Shown: positions 31,406 through 40,076, counted from the first letter of the stretch. The stretch: 64,000 nucleotides of DNA from CAWBCR01 sp963787375 (GCA_963787375.1 CAWBCR010000028.1:17117-81116); one strand, 5' to 3'. Numbers and translations: made by a program. Notes: a model not told the origin generated them from the sequence alone.

Positions 31406-32779
31406 TCACGCCTCCACCGCGCTCAGATCAGGCCGCCGCGTGTGCCAGTCAGTGTGCTGCTGGTAGGCGTGCGCCACCCGCAGCAGCACCGGCGCGCCGG
31501 GCGCGACGAGCTGCATGCCAATCGGCAGCCCATCCCCGGTGAACCCGCACGGCGCGGACAGCGCCGGTAGCTCGCTCAGGCTGATCGGGTACGTGAAGCG
31601 CAGCATCTCCCGCGCGCCGCGCAGCCCCTCGCTGCCGCGAATCTCGTGCGCGGCGACCGGCGTGGTGGGCAGCAGCAGCACGTCGACCTGCTCGCGGAAC
31701 AGCGCGGCCAGCGTGGCGCGCCACTCGCGGCCCATTTGCCGGGCCAGCGCGTAGTCGACGCCGCTGTGCTTCGTGCCGAGTTCCAGCCGGGCGCGCACGT
31801 CCGCGCCGAAGCGCTCCGGCGCGCGCTTCAGCCGCTCGCGGTGATAGGCGGCGGCGTCGCTCAGGCTGATGATGCTCGCCGCGCGCCGCGCGTCGGCCAT
31901 CTCCGGCAGGTGCACGTCGACCATCTCCAGGCCTATGTCGGCCAGTGTGCTGATCGCTGCCCGCACCGCGATCACGATCTCGACGTCCGTCTCCTGCCAC
32001 ACAAAGTCGCCGCTGGGCACGCCGACCCGCAGCCCGCTCACCGGCTCGTCGAGCCTCTCGGCGCTGCGTGTTGCCACCTGCATGTCGAGCGCGTCGAGCA
32101 TCAGCGCCACGTCCTGCGCAGTGTGCGCCATCGGCCCCACCGTGTCGAGCGTCCAGCTCATCGGGATGACGCCCTCGGTGCTGATCTGCCCGCTGGCGGG
32201 CCGCAGGCCGGTCAGCCCGCACAGCGCCGCCGGCAGCCGCACCGATCCGCCGGTGTCGGTGCCCAGCGCGCCAGGACACATCCCGGCAGCAACCGCCGCC
32301 GCCGATCCGCCGCTGGAGCCGCCGGGGCTCATGTGGGTGTTCCACGGGTTGCGCGCCGGGCCGTAGTGCGGGTTAACGTTCGTCGCGCCGATGGCGAACT
32401 CGTGCAGGTGCGTCTTGCCGATGATGATCGCCCCGGCGCTGCGCAGCCGCCGCACCACGCCTGCGTCCTGCGCGGCGACGTTGCTGCTGCGCAGGAAGTC
32501 ACTGCCGGCGGTGGTCGGCACTCCTGTCACGTCGATCAGGTCTTTGACGCCGATTGGGATGCCGTGCAGTGGCCCCCAGTCCTCGCCCCGGTCGAGCGCC
32601 TCGGCGGCCTGCCGCGCCTCCGCCCGCGCCGTCCGGTCCATCACTGTCAGAAAGGCGTTGAGCGTCGGGTTGTATGCTGCGATGCGTTCCAGGCACGCGT
32701 CGACCAGGTCGAGGGGCGCAAGCTGCCCACCATGAATAAGCGCGCTGGCCTGCGCCAGCGTCAGGCTGTCAGGTGACAT
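31406..32779 (-). CDS. Amidase-signature enzyme (GatA/AtzF-like amidase)
   Basis: 457 residues. The Ser-cisSer-Lys triad is intact: Lys in HGIPIGVKDLIDV, cis-Ser in SPGGSSGGSAAAVAAG, and nucleophile Ser in LGTDTGGSVRLPAA. The amidase family hydrolyses or transfers amide nitrogen. It is shorter than typical GatA (about 485) and has no adjacent gatB or gatC, so a stand-alone amidase is favoured over the tRNA amidotransferase. The ribosome site is weak. It lies 12 bp after the DUF4177 gene on the same strand. Substrate unknown. Confidence 0.88.
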   Translation of the reverse strand: MSPDSLTLAQASALIHGGQLAPLDLVDACLERIAAYNPTLNAFLTVMDRTARAEARQAAEALDRGEDWGPLHGIPIGVKDLIDVTGVPTTAGSDFLRSSNVAAQDAGVVRRLRSAGAIIIGKTHLHEFAIGATNVNPHYGPARNPWNTHMSPGGSSGGSAAAVAAGMCPGALGTDTGGSVRLPAALCGLTGLRPASGQISTEGVIPMSWTLDTVGPMAHTAQDVALMLDALDMQVATRSAERLDEPVSGLRVGVPSGDFVWQETDVEIVIAVRAAISTLADIGLEMVDVHLPEMADARRAASIISLSDAAAYHRERLKRAPERFGADVRARLELGTKHSGVDYALARQMGREWRATLAALFREQVDVLLLPTTPVAAHEIRGSEGLRGAREMLRFTYPISLSELPALSAPCGFTGDGLPIGMQLVAPGAPVLLRVAHAYQQHTDWHTRRPDLSAVEA

Positions 32780-32791
32780 GTGGCGGCTGCC

Positions 32792-33001
32792 CTATTTCTG
32801 ATCTTGCTCCACAACCGGGCGCTTGAAGAAGTAGTGGAACTCCCCCTGCTCGTCGGCAACGACGCCCACCAGCTCCCAGCCGTCGTCGCCAAGATCGCTC
32901 CATGCACCACGCTCGGTGAGGTTGTAGTCTTTGCGGAACAGCGTCTTGCCCAGAACGGTAGCTGTCTTGCCGACCAGCTCGCAGTGCTCCCACTTTTGCA
33001 T
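32792..33001 (-). CDS. Small DUF4177-like protein
   Basis: 69 residues. ATG 33001 is placed nine bases after AGGAGG; the earlier ATG at 33010 would touch that site. The sequence MQKWEHCELVG... GDDGWELVGVVADEQGEFHY resembles DUF4177, small one-domain proteins of unknown function with a conserved WELV segment. It precedes the amidase in one transcript. Confidence 0.65.
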   Translation of the reverse strand: MQKWEHCELVGKTATVLGKTLFRKDYNLTERGAWSDLGDDGWELVGVVADEQGEFHYFFKRPVVEQDQK

Positions 33002-33113
33002 GGCGATCATCCTCCTGCCGGGTTGTGGCGATGGGTGTTTAAGGAACCTGCTCCCATTATAAGGGATGCGTTCCGATTCGTCCCACTTTGATCCACGTGT
33101 GCTCAGGTCTGCA

Positions 33114-33196
33114 ACCCCTCCCTCCGGCGCGCGACGCTCCGCGTCGCCGCCAGTGGGGGAGGGGTCAGACGCCGTAGGGCGTCCGGGGGTGGGGCC
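33114..33196. repeat. Dispersed CCCCTCCCTCC...GGGGGTGGGG repeat
   Basis: C-rich start, a GGCG(C)GACG...CGTCGCC inner hairpin, a second GACGCC...GGCGTC hairpin and a G-rich end. Related to the elements at 11149 and 37330. The rest of 33002-33299 holds no gene. Confidence 0.6.
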
Positions 33197-33299
33197 GCTT
33201 TACACCGCTGGTCGTCTGGGGTATCCTGTCAGTATCAGACGACACGAGAGACGCACCCCTCCGACTTCACCTTCGGGCGTCTTGCATCGAGGAGTAAAC

Positions 33300-35036
33300 A
33301 TGAGCACGCTCACCGACGTTGACCTCTCCCTTCTGGACCCCGTGCTGGATAAATACCAGGGCGGCAGCCGTGGCGACCTGCTGCCTGCCCTGCACGACGC
33401 GCAGCGCGCCTTCGGCTATTTGCCCGACGCCGCGCTGGCGGCCATCGGGCAGACGTTGCGCGTGCCCCTGGCCGAGATTTACGGCGTGGTCGAGTTCTAC
33501 ACTATGTTCTACGATCAGCCGGTGGGCCGCCGCATCATCCGCGTCTGCACCGACCCTTCCTGCGCCGCGCGCGGCGCGGAAGGCGTGCTCGCTGCGGCAT
33601 GCCAGCGGGCGGGCGTGCAGCCCGGCCACACCACCGCCGATGGCGCGGTTACCGTCGAGCGTGCGACCTGTCTGGGCCTGTGCGACCAGGCCCCCGCCGC
33701 GCTGGTCGATGACATGGCGCTGGTCGGCCTCACGCCGGACAGTGTCGAGTCGCTGTTCACCGCGCAGCAGCCTACCGCCGCCATCCGCGTGACCGGTGAG
33801 CCGCGCATCGCCACCCGCCACATCGGCGCGCTGCCCCCCACCGACCTCGACGCGCACCGCGCCGATGGCGCGTTCGGTGCGCTGGAGAAGGCGCTCACCG
33901 CCATGACGCCCGACGCCGTCATCGAGATCCTCAAAGAGTCGGGGCTGGTCGGGCGCGGTGGCGCGGCCTTCCCGGCTGGGCTCAAGTGGCAGTTCACCCG
34001 TGCTGCCGCTGGCGATGTCAAGTACGTGGTCTGCAACGCCGACGAGAGCGAGCCCGGCACGTTCAAAGACCGCGCGCTGCTCGAAGGCGACCCGTACCTC
34101 GTCATCGAAGGGCTGGCGATTGCCGGCTATGCCATCGGCGCAGCCAAGGGCTTCATTTTCATCCGGGGCGAGTACCCGCGCGCTGCCGCCGTCCTGCAGG
34201 AAGCCATCGATACGGCTTACAAGGCTAGGCTGCTCGGCGCGAACCTGTTCGGTAGCGGCGTCGGCTTCGACCTTGAGCTGCGGCGCGGCGCGGGGGCCTA
34301 CATCTGCGGCGAAGAGACCGCGCTGTTTGAGGCCATCGAGGGCAAGCGCGGCTTTCCGCGCGTCAAGCCGCCGTTCCCCACCACCTTTGGTGTGTTCGGC
34401 CAGCCGACTGTCATCAACAACGTCGAGACGCTGGCCCAGGTGCCCGATATCCTGCTCAACGGCCCGGCGTGGTTTAAGCAGTACGGCACCGAGAAATCGG
34501 TGGGCTACAAGCTGTTCTGCATCAGCGGCCACGTCAAGCAGCCGGGCGTCGTCGAAGCGCCGTTCGGCATTACCCTCAACGACCTGATCAACACCTACTG
34601 CGGCGGCTACGACGGCGCGCCGCAGGCCGTGTTGATGGGCGGCGCGGCGGGCGCGTTCCTGCCGCCCGATAAGCTCGACGTGCGGCTGACCTACGAAGAC
34701 CTGCGCCCCTTTGGCGCGTCGATTGGCTCCGGCGCGATCATGGTTTTCAACGATTCGACCGACCTGCGCGACGTGCTGCGCCGACTGGGCCACTTCTTCG
34801 CGCACGAGTCGTGCGGCAAGTGCTTCCCCTGCCAGCTTGGCACCCAGCGCCAGATGGAGATCCTCGACCGCGTGGCAGACGGCCACCCGCAGCCCGGCGA
34901 CTTCGAGCGGCTGATGGACGTCGGCGCGACCATGACCGACGCCTCGCTGTGCGGCCTCGGCCAGACGGCTGGCATGGCTGTCATGAGCGCCCTCAATCTG
35001 TGGCCCGACTCTGGTCACGGCGAAGGGCAACGGTAA
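33300..35036 (+). CDS. NuoE-NuoF fusion, NADH-binding subunit of a formate dehydrogenase
   Basis: 578 residues; ATG 33300 follows GAGGAG, and the long open frame upstream is spurious. Residues 1-160 are a NuoE/FdsG-type thioredoxin-like [2Fe-2S] domain with CTDPSCAARG and CLGLCDQAP as the four Cys ligands. From about 200 it is NuoF/FdsB: GRGGAAFPAGLKW and CNADESEPGTFKDR for FMN/NADH, GAYICGEETALFEAIEGKRG, and the C-terminal 4Fe-4S site ESCGKCFPCQLG with a distal Cys. Fused subunits of this sort occur in NAD-dependent formate dehydrogenases such as Methylobacterium FdhB. It transfers electrons between the Fe-S chain and NAD+. The following genes supply FdhD, an Fe-S subunit and the catalytic subunits. 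Confidence 0.93.
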   Translation: MSTLTDVDLSLLDPVLDKYQGGSRGDLLPALHDAQRAFGYLPDAALAAIGQTLRVPLAEIYGVVEFYTMFYDQPVGRRIIRVCTDPSCAARGAEGVLAAACQRAGVQPGHTTADGAVTVERATCLGLCDQAPAALVDDMALVGLTPDSVESLFTAQQPTAAIRVTGEPRIATRHIGALPPTDLDAHRADGAFGALEKALTAMTPDAVIEILKESGLVGRGGAAFPAGLKWQFTRAAAGDVKYVVCNADESEPGTFKDRALLEGDPYLVIEGLAIAGYAIGAAKGFIFIRGEYPRAAAVLQEAIDTAYKARLLGANLFGSGVGFDLELRRGAGAYICGEETALFEAIEGKRGFPRVKPPFPTTFGVFGQPTVINNVETLAQVPDILLNGPAWFKQYGTEKSVGYKLFCISGHVKQPGVVEAPFGITLNDLINTYCGGYDGAPQAVLMGGAAGAFLPPDKLDVRLTYEDLRPFGASIGSGAIMVFNDSTDLRDVLRRLGHFFAHESCGKCFPCQLGTQRQMEILDRVADGHPQPGDFERLMDVGATMTDASLCGLGQTAGMAVMSALNLWPDSGHGEGQR

Positions 35037-35162
35037 TAAATAGCAGCGGGGGTATGGGTGTTATCGCGCTTCGCGCGGTAACACCGGAATAGTTTTCGAT
35101 CAACCCTTTTCCTAAAAGGGTTGCAGGGGCGCGGGGGCGGAGCCCCGGTCCGAGATACTCAG

Positions 35163-36023
35163 GTGGATGATGTGACGGTACACCCAAAGGATGAGGGCAC
35201 CATCGCGGCGACGTACACCATCGTCAGGCGAGACGGTGAGGCGGAGACGGTCGACGCGGAGGTGATCAACGAGAAGCTGGTATCGATATTTGTCAACGGG
35301 CAGGAACTGGCGACAATCATGTGCACGCCGCTGGACCAGGGCGCGCTGGCGCTGGGCTTTCTGGCCAACGAGGGCGTGATCGAGTCGGCGGCGGATGTGC
35401 GCGCCATGCATGTGTGCCCCAGCGGGTCGTGTGTCGACGTGTGGCTGCGGACGGCGTCGTTTGAGCCGCCCCGCCGCATGATCCTGACCTCCGGCTGTGG
35501 CGGCGGCGTCACGTTCGACGACCTGAGCGCGACGTATCCGCCCATTGAGTCGGACCGCTGCGTATCACCAGAGCAGTTGTGGGCGCTGATGGACATGCTT
35601 TATGCCCGCGCTGACCTGTACAGCCGGGCGCGCGGGGTGCACACCTCGGTGCTCAGCGACGGCCAGACGGTGCTGGTCAGCGCCGAAGACGTGGGGCGGC
35701 ACAACACGCTCGATAAGCTGCGCGGCATGGCGCTTCAGGCCGGTATCGACACGCGCGACCGGATCCTCCTGACCACCGGGCGTGTCAGCTCCGAGATGAT
35801 CAACAAGGCGCGTAGCATGGGTGTCCCGATTGTGTGCTCGCGCACCTCGCCCACCAGTCTCTCGGTGCGGCTGGCCGCCGAATGGAACATGACGCTGGTC
35901 GGCTACCTGCGCCGCAACAGCATGAATGTCTATACCGTCCGCGAGCGGGTGCTGTGCGCGCCCGCCGCGGCGACTTCGCCCAACGGACACAAGAACCACA
36001 AGGAGATGCCCTCGCATGTCTGA
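35163..36023 (+). CDS. fdhD: FdhD sulfur carrier for formate dehydrogenase
   Basis: About 286 residues from GTG 35163; no clear ribosome site, so GTG 35172 or an earlier start are alternatives. FdhD passes sulfur from a cysteine desulfurase (IscS in E. coli) to the Mo-bis-MGD cofactor, which is needed for FDH activity. Family landmarks are FLANEGVIESAADV, TSGCGGGVTF, VSAEDVGRHNTLDKLRG and TTGRVSSEMINKA. In E. coli the sulfur site is a CxxC pair; here only one Cys is seen in this loop, a form I believe is common in other phyla. The end overlaps the next start by eight bases. Its position inside the FDH locus supports the function. Confidence 0.9.
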   Translation: MDDVTVHPKDEGTIAATYTIVRRDGEAETVDAEVINEKLVSIFVNGQELATIMCTPLDQGALALGFLANEGVIESAADVRAMHVCPSGSCVDVWLRTASFEPPRRMILTSGCGGGVTFDDLSATYPPIESDRCVSPEQLWALMDMLYARADLYSRARGVHTSVLSDGQTVLVSAEDVGRHNTLDKLRGMALQAGIDTRDRILLTTGRVSSEMINKARSMGVPIVCSRTSPTSLSVRLAAEWNMTLVGYLRRNSMNVYTVRERVLCAPAAATSPNGHKNHKEMPSHV

Positions 36024-36726
36024 TGAGATGATTACGCTCACCATCGACGGCCACGACGTGAGCGTGCCCGGCGGCACGACCATCATGGAAGCGGCCCACG
36101 ACATCGGTATCGACATCCCGCACGTGTGCTACCACGACGCGCTGACGCCGCCGGCGGTGTGCCGCATGTGCGTCGTCGAGGTCGAGAAGTCGCGCGTGTT
36201 GGTCGCTGCCTGCGTCGCCGAGTGTGCGCCGGGGATGGTCGTCCACACCCGCAGCGAGCGCGTCGAGCGCAGCCGCCGCACGATCCTGGAGATGCTCAAC
36301 TCGGCGGTCACGCTCAGCGACGCGCCCGATATCCTGGGCATGATCGACACCTGCCAAGCCGACACCGCACGCTTTGAGGGTGGCCAGCGGCGCGATATCC
36401 CGCTCAAGGATGACAACCCCTTCTACGTGCGCGACTATTCGCAGTGTGTGATGTGCTGGCGCTGCGTGGAGATCTGCGCGGCGGACGGCCAGTTCGCCTA
36501 CGCGCTGAATTTCGGCGGGCGCGGCTTCGAGTCGCACATCTCGACCTACCAGGACGCCCCGCTGCCGGAGACAACCTGTGTCTTCTGCGGGCAGTGCGTC
36601 GGCGTGTGTCCCACCGGCGCGCTGAAGCCCAAGGTGGAGTGGGGGCTTGAGCAGGGCTTCGACGCGGAGCAGATCAGGCAGATCACGCGGCGCGGCAAGA
36701 AGCGCAAGAACAAGAACGGCGCATAG
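36016..36726 (+). CDS. HoxU/NuoG-N-type Fe-S subunit of formate dehydrogenase
   Basis: 236 residues; AGGAGA before ATG 36016. An N-terminal plant-type [2Fe-2S] ferredoxin fold has Cys in HVCYHDALTPPAVCRMCVV and VAACVAEC. The C-terminal half has two 4Fe-4S motifs, CVMCWRCVEIC and CVFCGQCVGVCPTGAL. The HxxxCxxCxxxxxC motif that lies between these parts in NuoG and FdsA is not seen, so one cluster of the usual chain appears to be missing. In FdsA this region is fused to the catalytic domain; here it is separate. It would relay electrons between the FDH active site and the NuoE-F fusion. Confidence 0.88.
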   Translation: MSDEMITLTIDGHDVSVPGGTTIMEAAHDIGIDIPHVCYHDALTPPAVCRMCVVEVEKSRVLVAACVAECAPGMVVHTRSERVERSRRTILEMLNSAVTLSDAPDILGMIDTCQADTARFEGGQRRDIPLKDDNPFYVRDYSQCVMCWRCVEICAADGQFAYALNFGGRGFESHISTYQDAPLPETTCVFCGQCVGVCPTGALKPKVEWGLEQGFDAEQIRQITRRGKKRKNKNGA

Positions 36727-36768
36727 AGGCGGGCTGGCTCTCAGGACAACAGGAGCGGGTGGCTGACC

Positions 36769-37326
36769 ATGACCAAGCTCAACGACTATCTGTGGCAATT
36801 GCCGCATACGCCGCTGGACGACGACCCGGTGGATATCTCGCTGCTCCAGCAGAGTTTCAACCAGCCGATTGTCGACGCGCTGGAAGAGCCGCTGACCGCC
36901 ATCGGCTACCTGCTCAAGAGCAGTGACGTGATGGTGCAGCTTGGCGGGCGCGTCGACAACACGACCGACACGTACTGCGCCAACGTGCGCTTCATTGCCT
37001 ATCTGCAGGAGGACATTATCCTGCGCGTGCACTTCGAGCATCCCGAATGGGCGCACTTCCTGCCCGGCAGCAAGCAGCACAGGTACTACATCAACCTCGA
37101 CCGCTTCCGCGTGCAGGACCCGGTGACGCAGATCGCGGTGCCGGCCTGGTCGGGCCGGTTGCACACCCGCATGTCGGCCCGCAGAAGCGACATCCTCCAC
37201 CACGACGGCGAGGACCAGATATGGGTCTACAATTCCGCCGAGGATTTCGAAGGCAACCTCCAGCTCTTTCTGGAGAAGTTCCTCAAACTGGGCCGCCCCT
37301 GGCTGGAAGATACCGGCACGCTGTAA
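36769..37326 (+). CDS. Unrecognised protein in the formate dehydrogenase locus
   Basis: 185 residues with no family I recognise. It starts MTKLNDYLWQLPHTPLDDDP and has no signal peptide or membrane segment. It has a single Cys (near residue 66), so it is not an Fe-S protein. Features include a LGGRVDNTTDTYCANVRFIA stretch, FEHPEWAHFLPGSKQHRYYI, and a hydrophilic C-terminus ending FLKLGRPWLEDTGTL. It lies 42 bp after the Fe-S subunit and before the catalytic subunit, on the same strand, so it may be an assembly factor or small accessory subunit. The small FdsD subunit of other FDHs is shorter and I see no convincing likeness. Confidence 0.7.
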   Translation: MTKLNDYLWQLPHTPLDDDPVDISLLQQSFNQPIVDALEEPLTAIGYLLKSSDVMVQLGGRVDNTTDTYCANVRFIAYLQEDIILRVHFEHPEWAHFLPGSKQHRYYINLDRFRVQDPVTQIAVPAWSGRLHTRMSARRSDILHHDGEDQIWVYNSAEDFEGNLQLFLEKFLKLGRPWLEDTGTL

Positions 37327-37329
37327 GGG

Positions 37330-37372
37330 CACCCCTTGCGGACGCCGCAGGCGTCCGGGGGTGGGGGCCCGA
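37330..37372. repeat. GC-rich dispersed hairpin before the selenoprotein gene
   Basis: GGACGCCGCAGGCGTCC stem followed by a G-rich tail, related to 33114-33196. It separates the unrecognised gene from the catalytic subunit gene. Confidence 0.55.
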
Positions 37373-37480
37373 CTCGTGACGTTCATCCGCCGCAGATGTG
37401 CCGATTGTTTCTCGAACCATCGCGCAAGCTGCATTAGACTGGACTTGACACACCCTTGATCAGGAATCGAAGGGGTAGAC

Positions 37481-39556
37481 ATGATTCAGGCTGACACTAT
37501 CGTTCGCACCACCTGCCCGTACTGCGGGGTTGGCTGCCAGATCGACCTCAGCGTCAAAGGCCGCTCCGTGTTTCGCGTCGACGCGCCATTCGACAGCCCG
37601 CCGAACTTCGGCAAGCTGTGCGTCAAGGGGCGCTTCGGCCACGAATACCTGTGGCATCCCGACCGGCTGACGACACCGCTGATTCGCCGCAATGGCGAGC
37701 TGGAGCCCGCCACCTGGGACGAGGCGCTGACACTCGTCGCCGAGCGTCTGGGCGCGATCAGGGCCGAGAGCGGCTCGGACGCCATCGCCATGCTGTGCAG
37801 CGCCAAGTGCACCAATGAGGACGACTACCTCATGCAGAAGCTGGCCCGGCAGGTGATCGGAACACATAACATCGACCATTGCGCCCGCCTTTGACACAGC
37901 TCAACTGTGACAGGCCTCGTGCAGGCCTTCGGCAGTGGCGCAATGACCAACTCGATTGGCGACATCACCCAGGCGAAAGCCATCCTCGCCATCGGGACCA
38001 ATACCACCGAGCAGCACCCGGTGCTTTCGCTCCAGATCAAGACGGCGGTGCGCAACCACGGCGCGCAGTTGGTCGTCGCCGACCCACGCCACATCGAGCT
38101 GGCCGACTTCGCCACCGTCTACTTGCAGCACGAGGCCGGCACCGACATCGCGCTGCTCAACGGGTTGGCCTACGTCATTCTCAAAGAGAACCTGTACGAC
38201 GCGGCCTACGTCGCCGAGCGCACCGAGAACTTCGAGGCGTGGCAGGCGGTCGTCGAGCAGTACCCGCCCGACCGCGCCAGCGAGATCACCGGCGTGCCGC
38301 AGGACGACATCGTCCGCGCGGCGCGCATTTACGGCGGCAATCACCCCGCGGCGATCTTCTACGCGATGGGCATCACCCAGCACTCGATGGGCCACCAGAA
38401 CGTGCTGGCCGTCGCTAACCTCGCCATGCTGACCGGCAACGTCGGCGTGCCCGGCGGCGGCGTCAACCCGCTGCGCGGCCAGAACAACGTGCAGGGTGCG
38501 TGCGACATGGGCGGCCTGCCCAACGTCTACACCGGCTACCAGAACGTGGCGGTCGACGCGGTGCGCGACAAGATGGCCGCCTTCTACGGCGTCGAGCAGC
38601 CCCCGGCTAAAGCCGGCCTGACCATGACCGAGATGTTCGACGCGGCGCACGAGGGCCGCGTGCGGGCCATGTACCTCATGGGCGAGAACCCCGCCATGAG
38701 CGACCCCGACACCAACCACGTGCTCGAATGTCTGGAGCGTTGTGAGTTTGTTATCTCGCAGGACATCTTCCTCAACGAGACCAGCCCCTACGCCGACGTG
38801 ATCCTGCCGGCGGCGGCCTACGCCGAGAAAGATGGCACCTTCACCAACACCGAGCGCCGCGTGCAGCGCGTGCGCAAGGCCTTCGACCCGCCCGGCGAGG
38901 CGCGTGCCGACTGGCAGATCGTGGCCGAGATCGCGCAGCGCATGGGCGCGAGGGGCTGGGACTACGCCGACCCCGCCGCCATCATGGATGAGATCGCCGA
39001 GGTGACGCCTATCTATGGCGGCATCCACTACGACCGGCTCGACGGCGAGGGCCTGCAGTGGCCGTGCCCCACCCGCGAGCATCCCGGCACGCCGGTGCTG
39101 CACGTCGGCAAGTTCTCGCGCGGCAAGGGGAACTTCAGCCCGGTGCACCACCAGGCGGCGGTCGAGATGCCCGACGCCGACTACCCGCTGATGCTGACCA
39201 CGGGCCGCATCCTCGAACATTGGCACACCCGTACCATGACGGGCCGGGTGGGCGGCCTGGAGTTCCTCGCGCCGGAAGAGCGCGTCGAGATCAACCCCTC
39301 AGACGCGGCGGCGCTGGACATCGCCAACGGTGGCTGGATGCGTATCGCCTCGCGGCGCGGCGTCGTCACCGCGCGGGCGTGGGTCACCGACCGCATCCGC
39401 CAGGGCCTGATCTTCATGACCTTCCACTACGCCGAGGCGCTGGGCAACGTGCTGACCAACAGCGCCGTCGACCCGGTGGCCAAGATTCCTGAATACAAGG
39501 TCTGCGCGGTCAAAGTCGAGAAGGCCGAAGCCCCGCAGGGTGTCGCGGCGGACTGA
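37481..39556 (+). CDS. Selenocysteine-containing formate dehydrogenase catalytic subunit
   Basis: One continuous frame of 691 residues interrupted only by TGA at 37892-37894 (codon 138). The start ATG has AAGGGG upstream. The N-terminal 4Fe-4S site is TTCPYCGVGC plus a later LCVKG Cys, typical of the Mo/W-bis-MGD family. At the TGA the context reads NIDHCARL-U-HSSTVTGL. In E. coli FDH-H the equivalent Sec140 stands in the same context before HGPSVAGL. The neighbouring paralogue has Cys there. Later motifs include GENPAMSDPDTNH, the LPAAAYAEKDGTFTNTERRV segment and the C-terminal cofactor domain. It oxidises formate or reduces CO2; the upstream NAD-linked subunits point to NAD coupling. Length matches FDH-H (715). 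Synthesis needs selABC elsewhere. Confidence 0.92.
37905..37924 (+). promoter_or_regulatory. Putative bacterial SECIS element
   Basis: Just after the in-frame UGA, a short hairpin can form: CTG (37905-37907) with CAG (37922-37924), inner wobble and A-U/C-G pairs and a bulge. The apical loop holds GG at 37913-37914. These Gs are 19-20 bases after the UGA, the same distance as the loop GG in E. coli fdhF. Such a hairpin binds SelB to recode UGA. The pairing was done by eye. Confidence 0.6.
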
Positions 39557-39603
39557 CCATCACCTGTACCTGAAACACGTAGGGGCGACCGGCTGGTCGC
39601 CCC
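39541..39603 (+). repeat. 62-bp repeat, copy 1, ending in a GGGGCGACC hairpin
   Basis: TGTCGCGGCGGACTGACCAT... TACCTGAAAC leads into a nine-base-stem hairpin (39582-39590 with 39595-39603). It matches 40175-40237 with about 80% identity by eye. The first 16 bases overlap the 3' end of the selenoprotein gene. The hairpin may also act as terminator for it. Confidence 0.7.
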
Positions 39604-39623
39604 TGCTTTTTGGTTTTGCGGTC

Positions 39624-40076
39624 TTACAGCGTCTTGAGCACGATCTGCTGGATGTTGCGCAGGCGACCGCTGATCACGTTGGCGACGCGGCGCATGATGA
39701 CGAAGCCCATCGCAGGGTCCTGCTCCAGCGCGTGCATGAACGCCTGCCCGTCGAAGGTCAGCAGATGGCTGTCGGCCTGGCAGATAGCCGAGGCGGTGTA
39801 GTCTTTGGGCTGCACCACCCCCGACCAGCCGACCAGTTGGCCCGGCTGGCTCAGCGTCGTGACGGTAATCACCTGCGGATGTGAAGTCAGCCCCACCTGG
39901 ATGCTCACTTTACCTTCCATCAGCAGGTACAGGCTGGTTGCCGCGCTGCCTTCGCGGAACAGGTATTCGCCCTGTGGGCAAGTGACCTCGCGGGCCAGGC
40001 TGGCCAGCGGCGTGATCTGCGCTTCGGTCAGGCCGGCAAACAGCGTGATCCGGTTGAGCTCCTGTGCGGTGGTCAT
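39624..40076 (-). CDS. Stand-alone cyclic-nucleotide-binding-domain protein
   Basis: 150 residues, made only of a cNMP-binding/CAP_ED barrel: FAGLTEAQITPLASLAREV, CPQGEYLFREGSAATSLYLL, EGKVSIQVG, LSQPGQLVGWSGVVQPKDYT, ASAICQADSHLLTFDGQAF, then a helical tail. The usual FGE...R.A cassette is altered to VGWSG...YTAS, so cyclic nucleotide binding is doubtful. No helix-turn-helix follows, unlike Crp/FNR regulators. It lies opposite to and between the two fdhA-like genes, framed by the two copies of the 62-bp repeat. It could be a sensor subunit acting through protein contact. Confidence 0.8.
   Translation of the reverse strand: MTTAQELNRITLFAGLTEAQITPLASLAREVTCPQGEYLFREGSAATSLYLLMEGKVSIQVGLTSHPQVITVTTLSQPGQLVGWSGVVQPKDYTASAICQADSHLLTFDGQAFMHALEQDPAMGFVIMRRVANVISGRLRNIQQIVLKTL

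Noticed and set aside
31406..32779. Calling the amidase gatA
   Set aside because: Shorter than typical GatA and no gatB or gatC next to it; a general amidase is safer.
37892..37907. Treating 37481-37894 and 37907-39556 as two genes or a frameshift
   Set aside because: Both parts are in the same frame, no other stop lies between them, and the single TGA is at the known Sec position.
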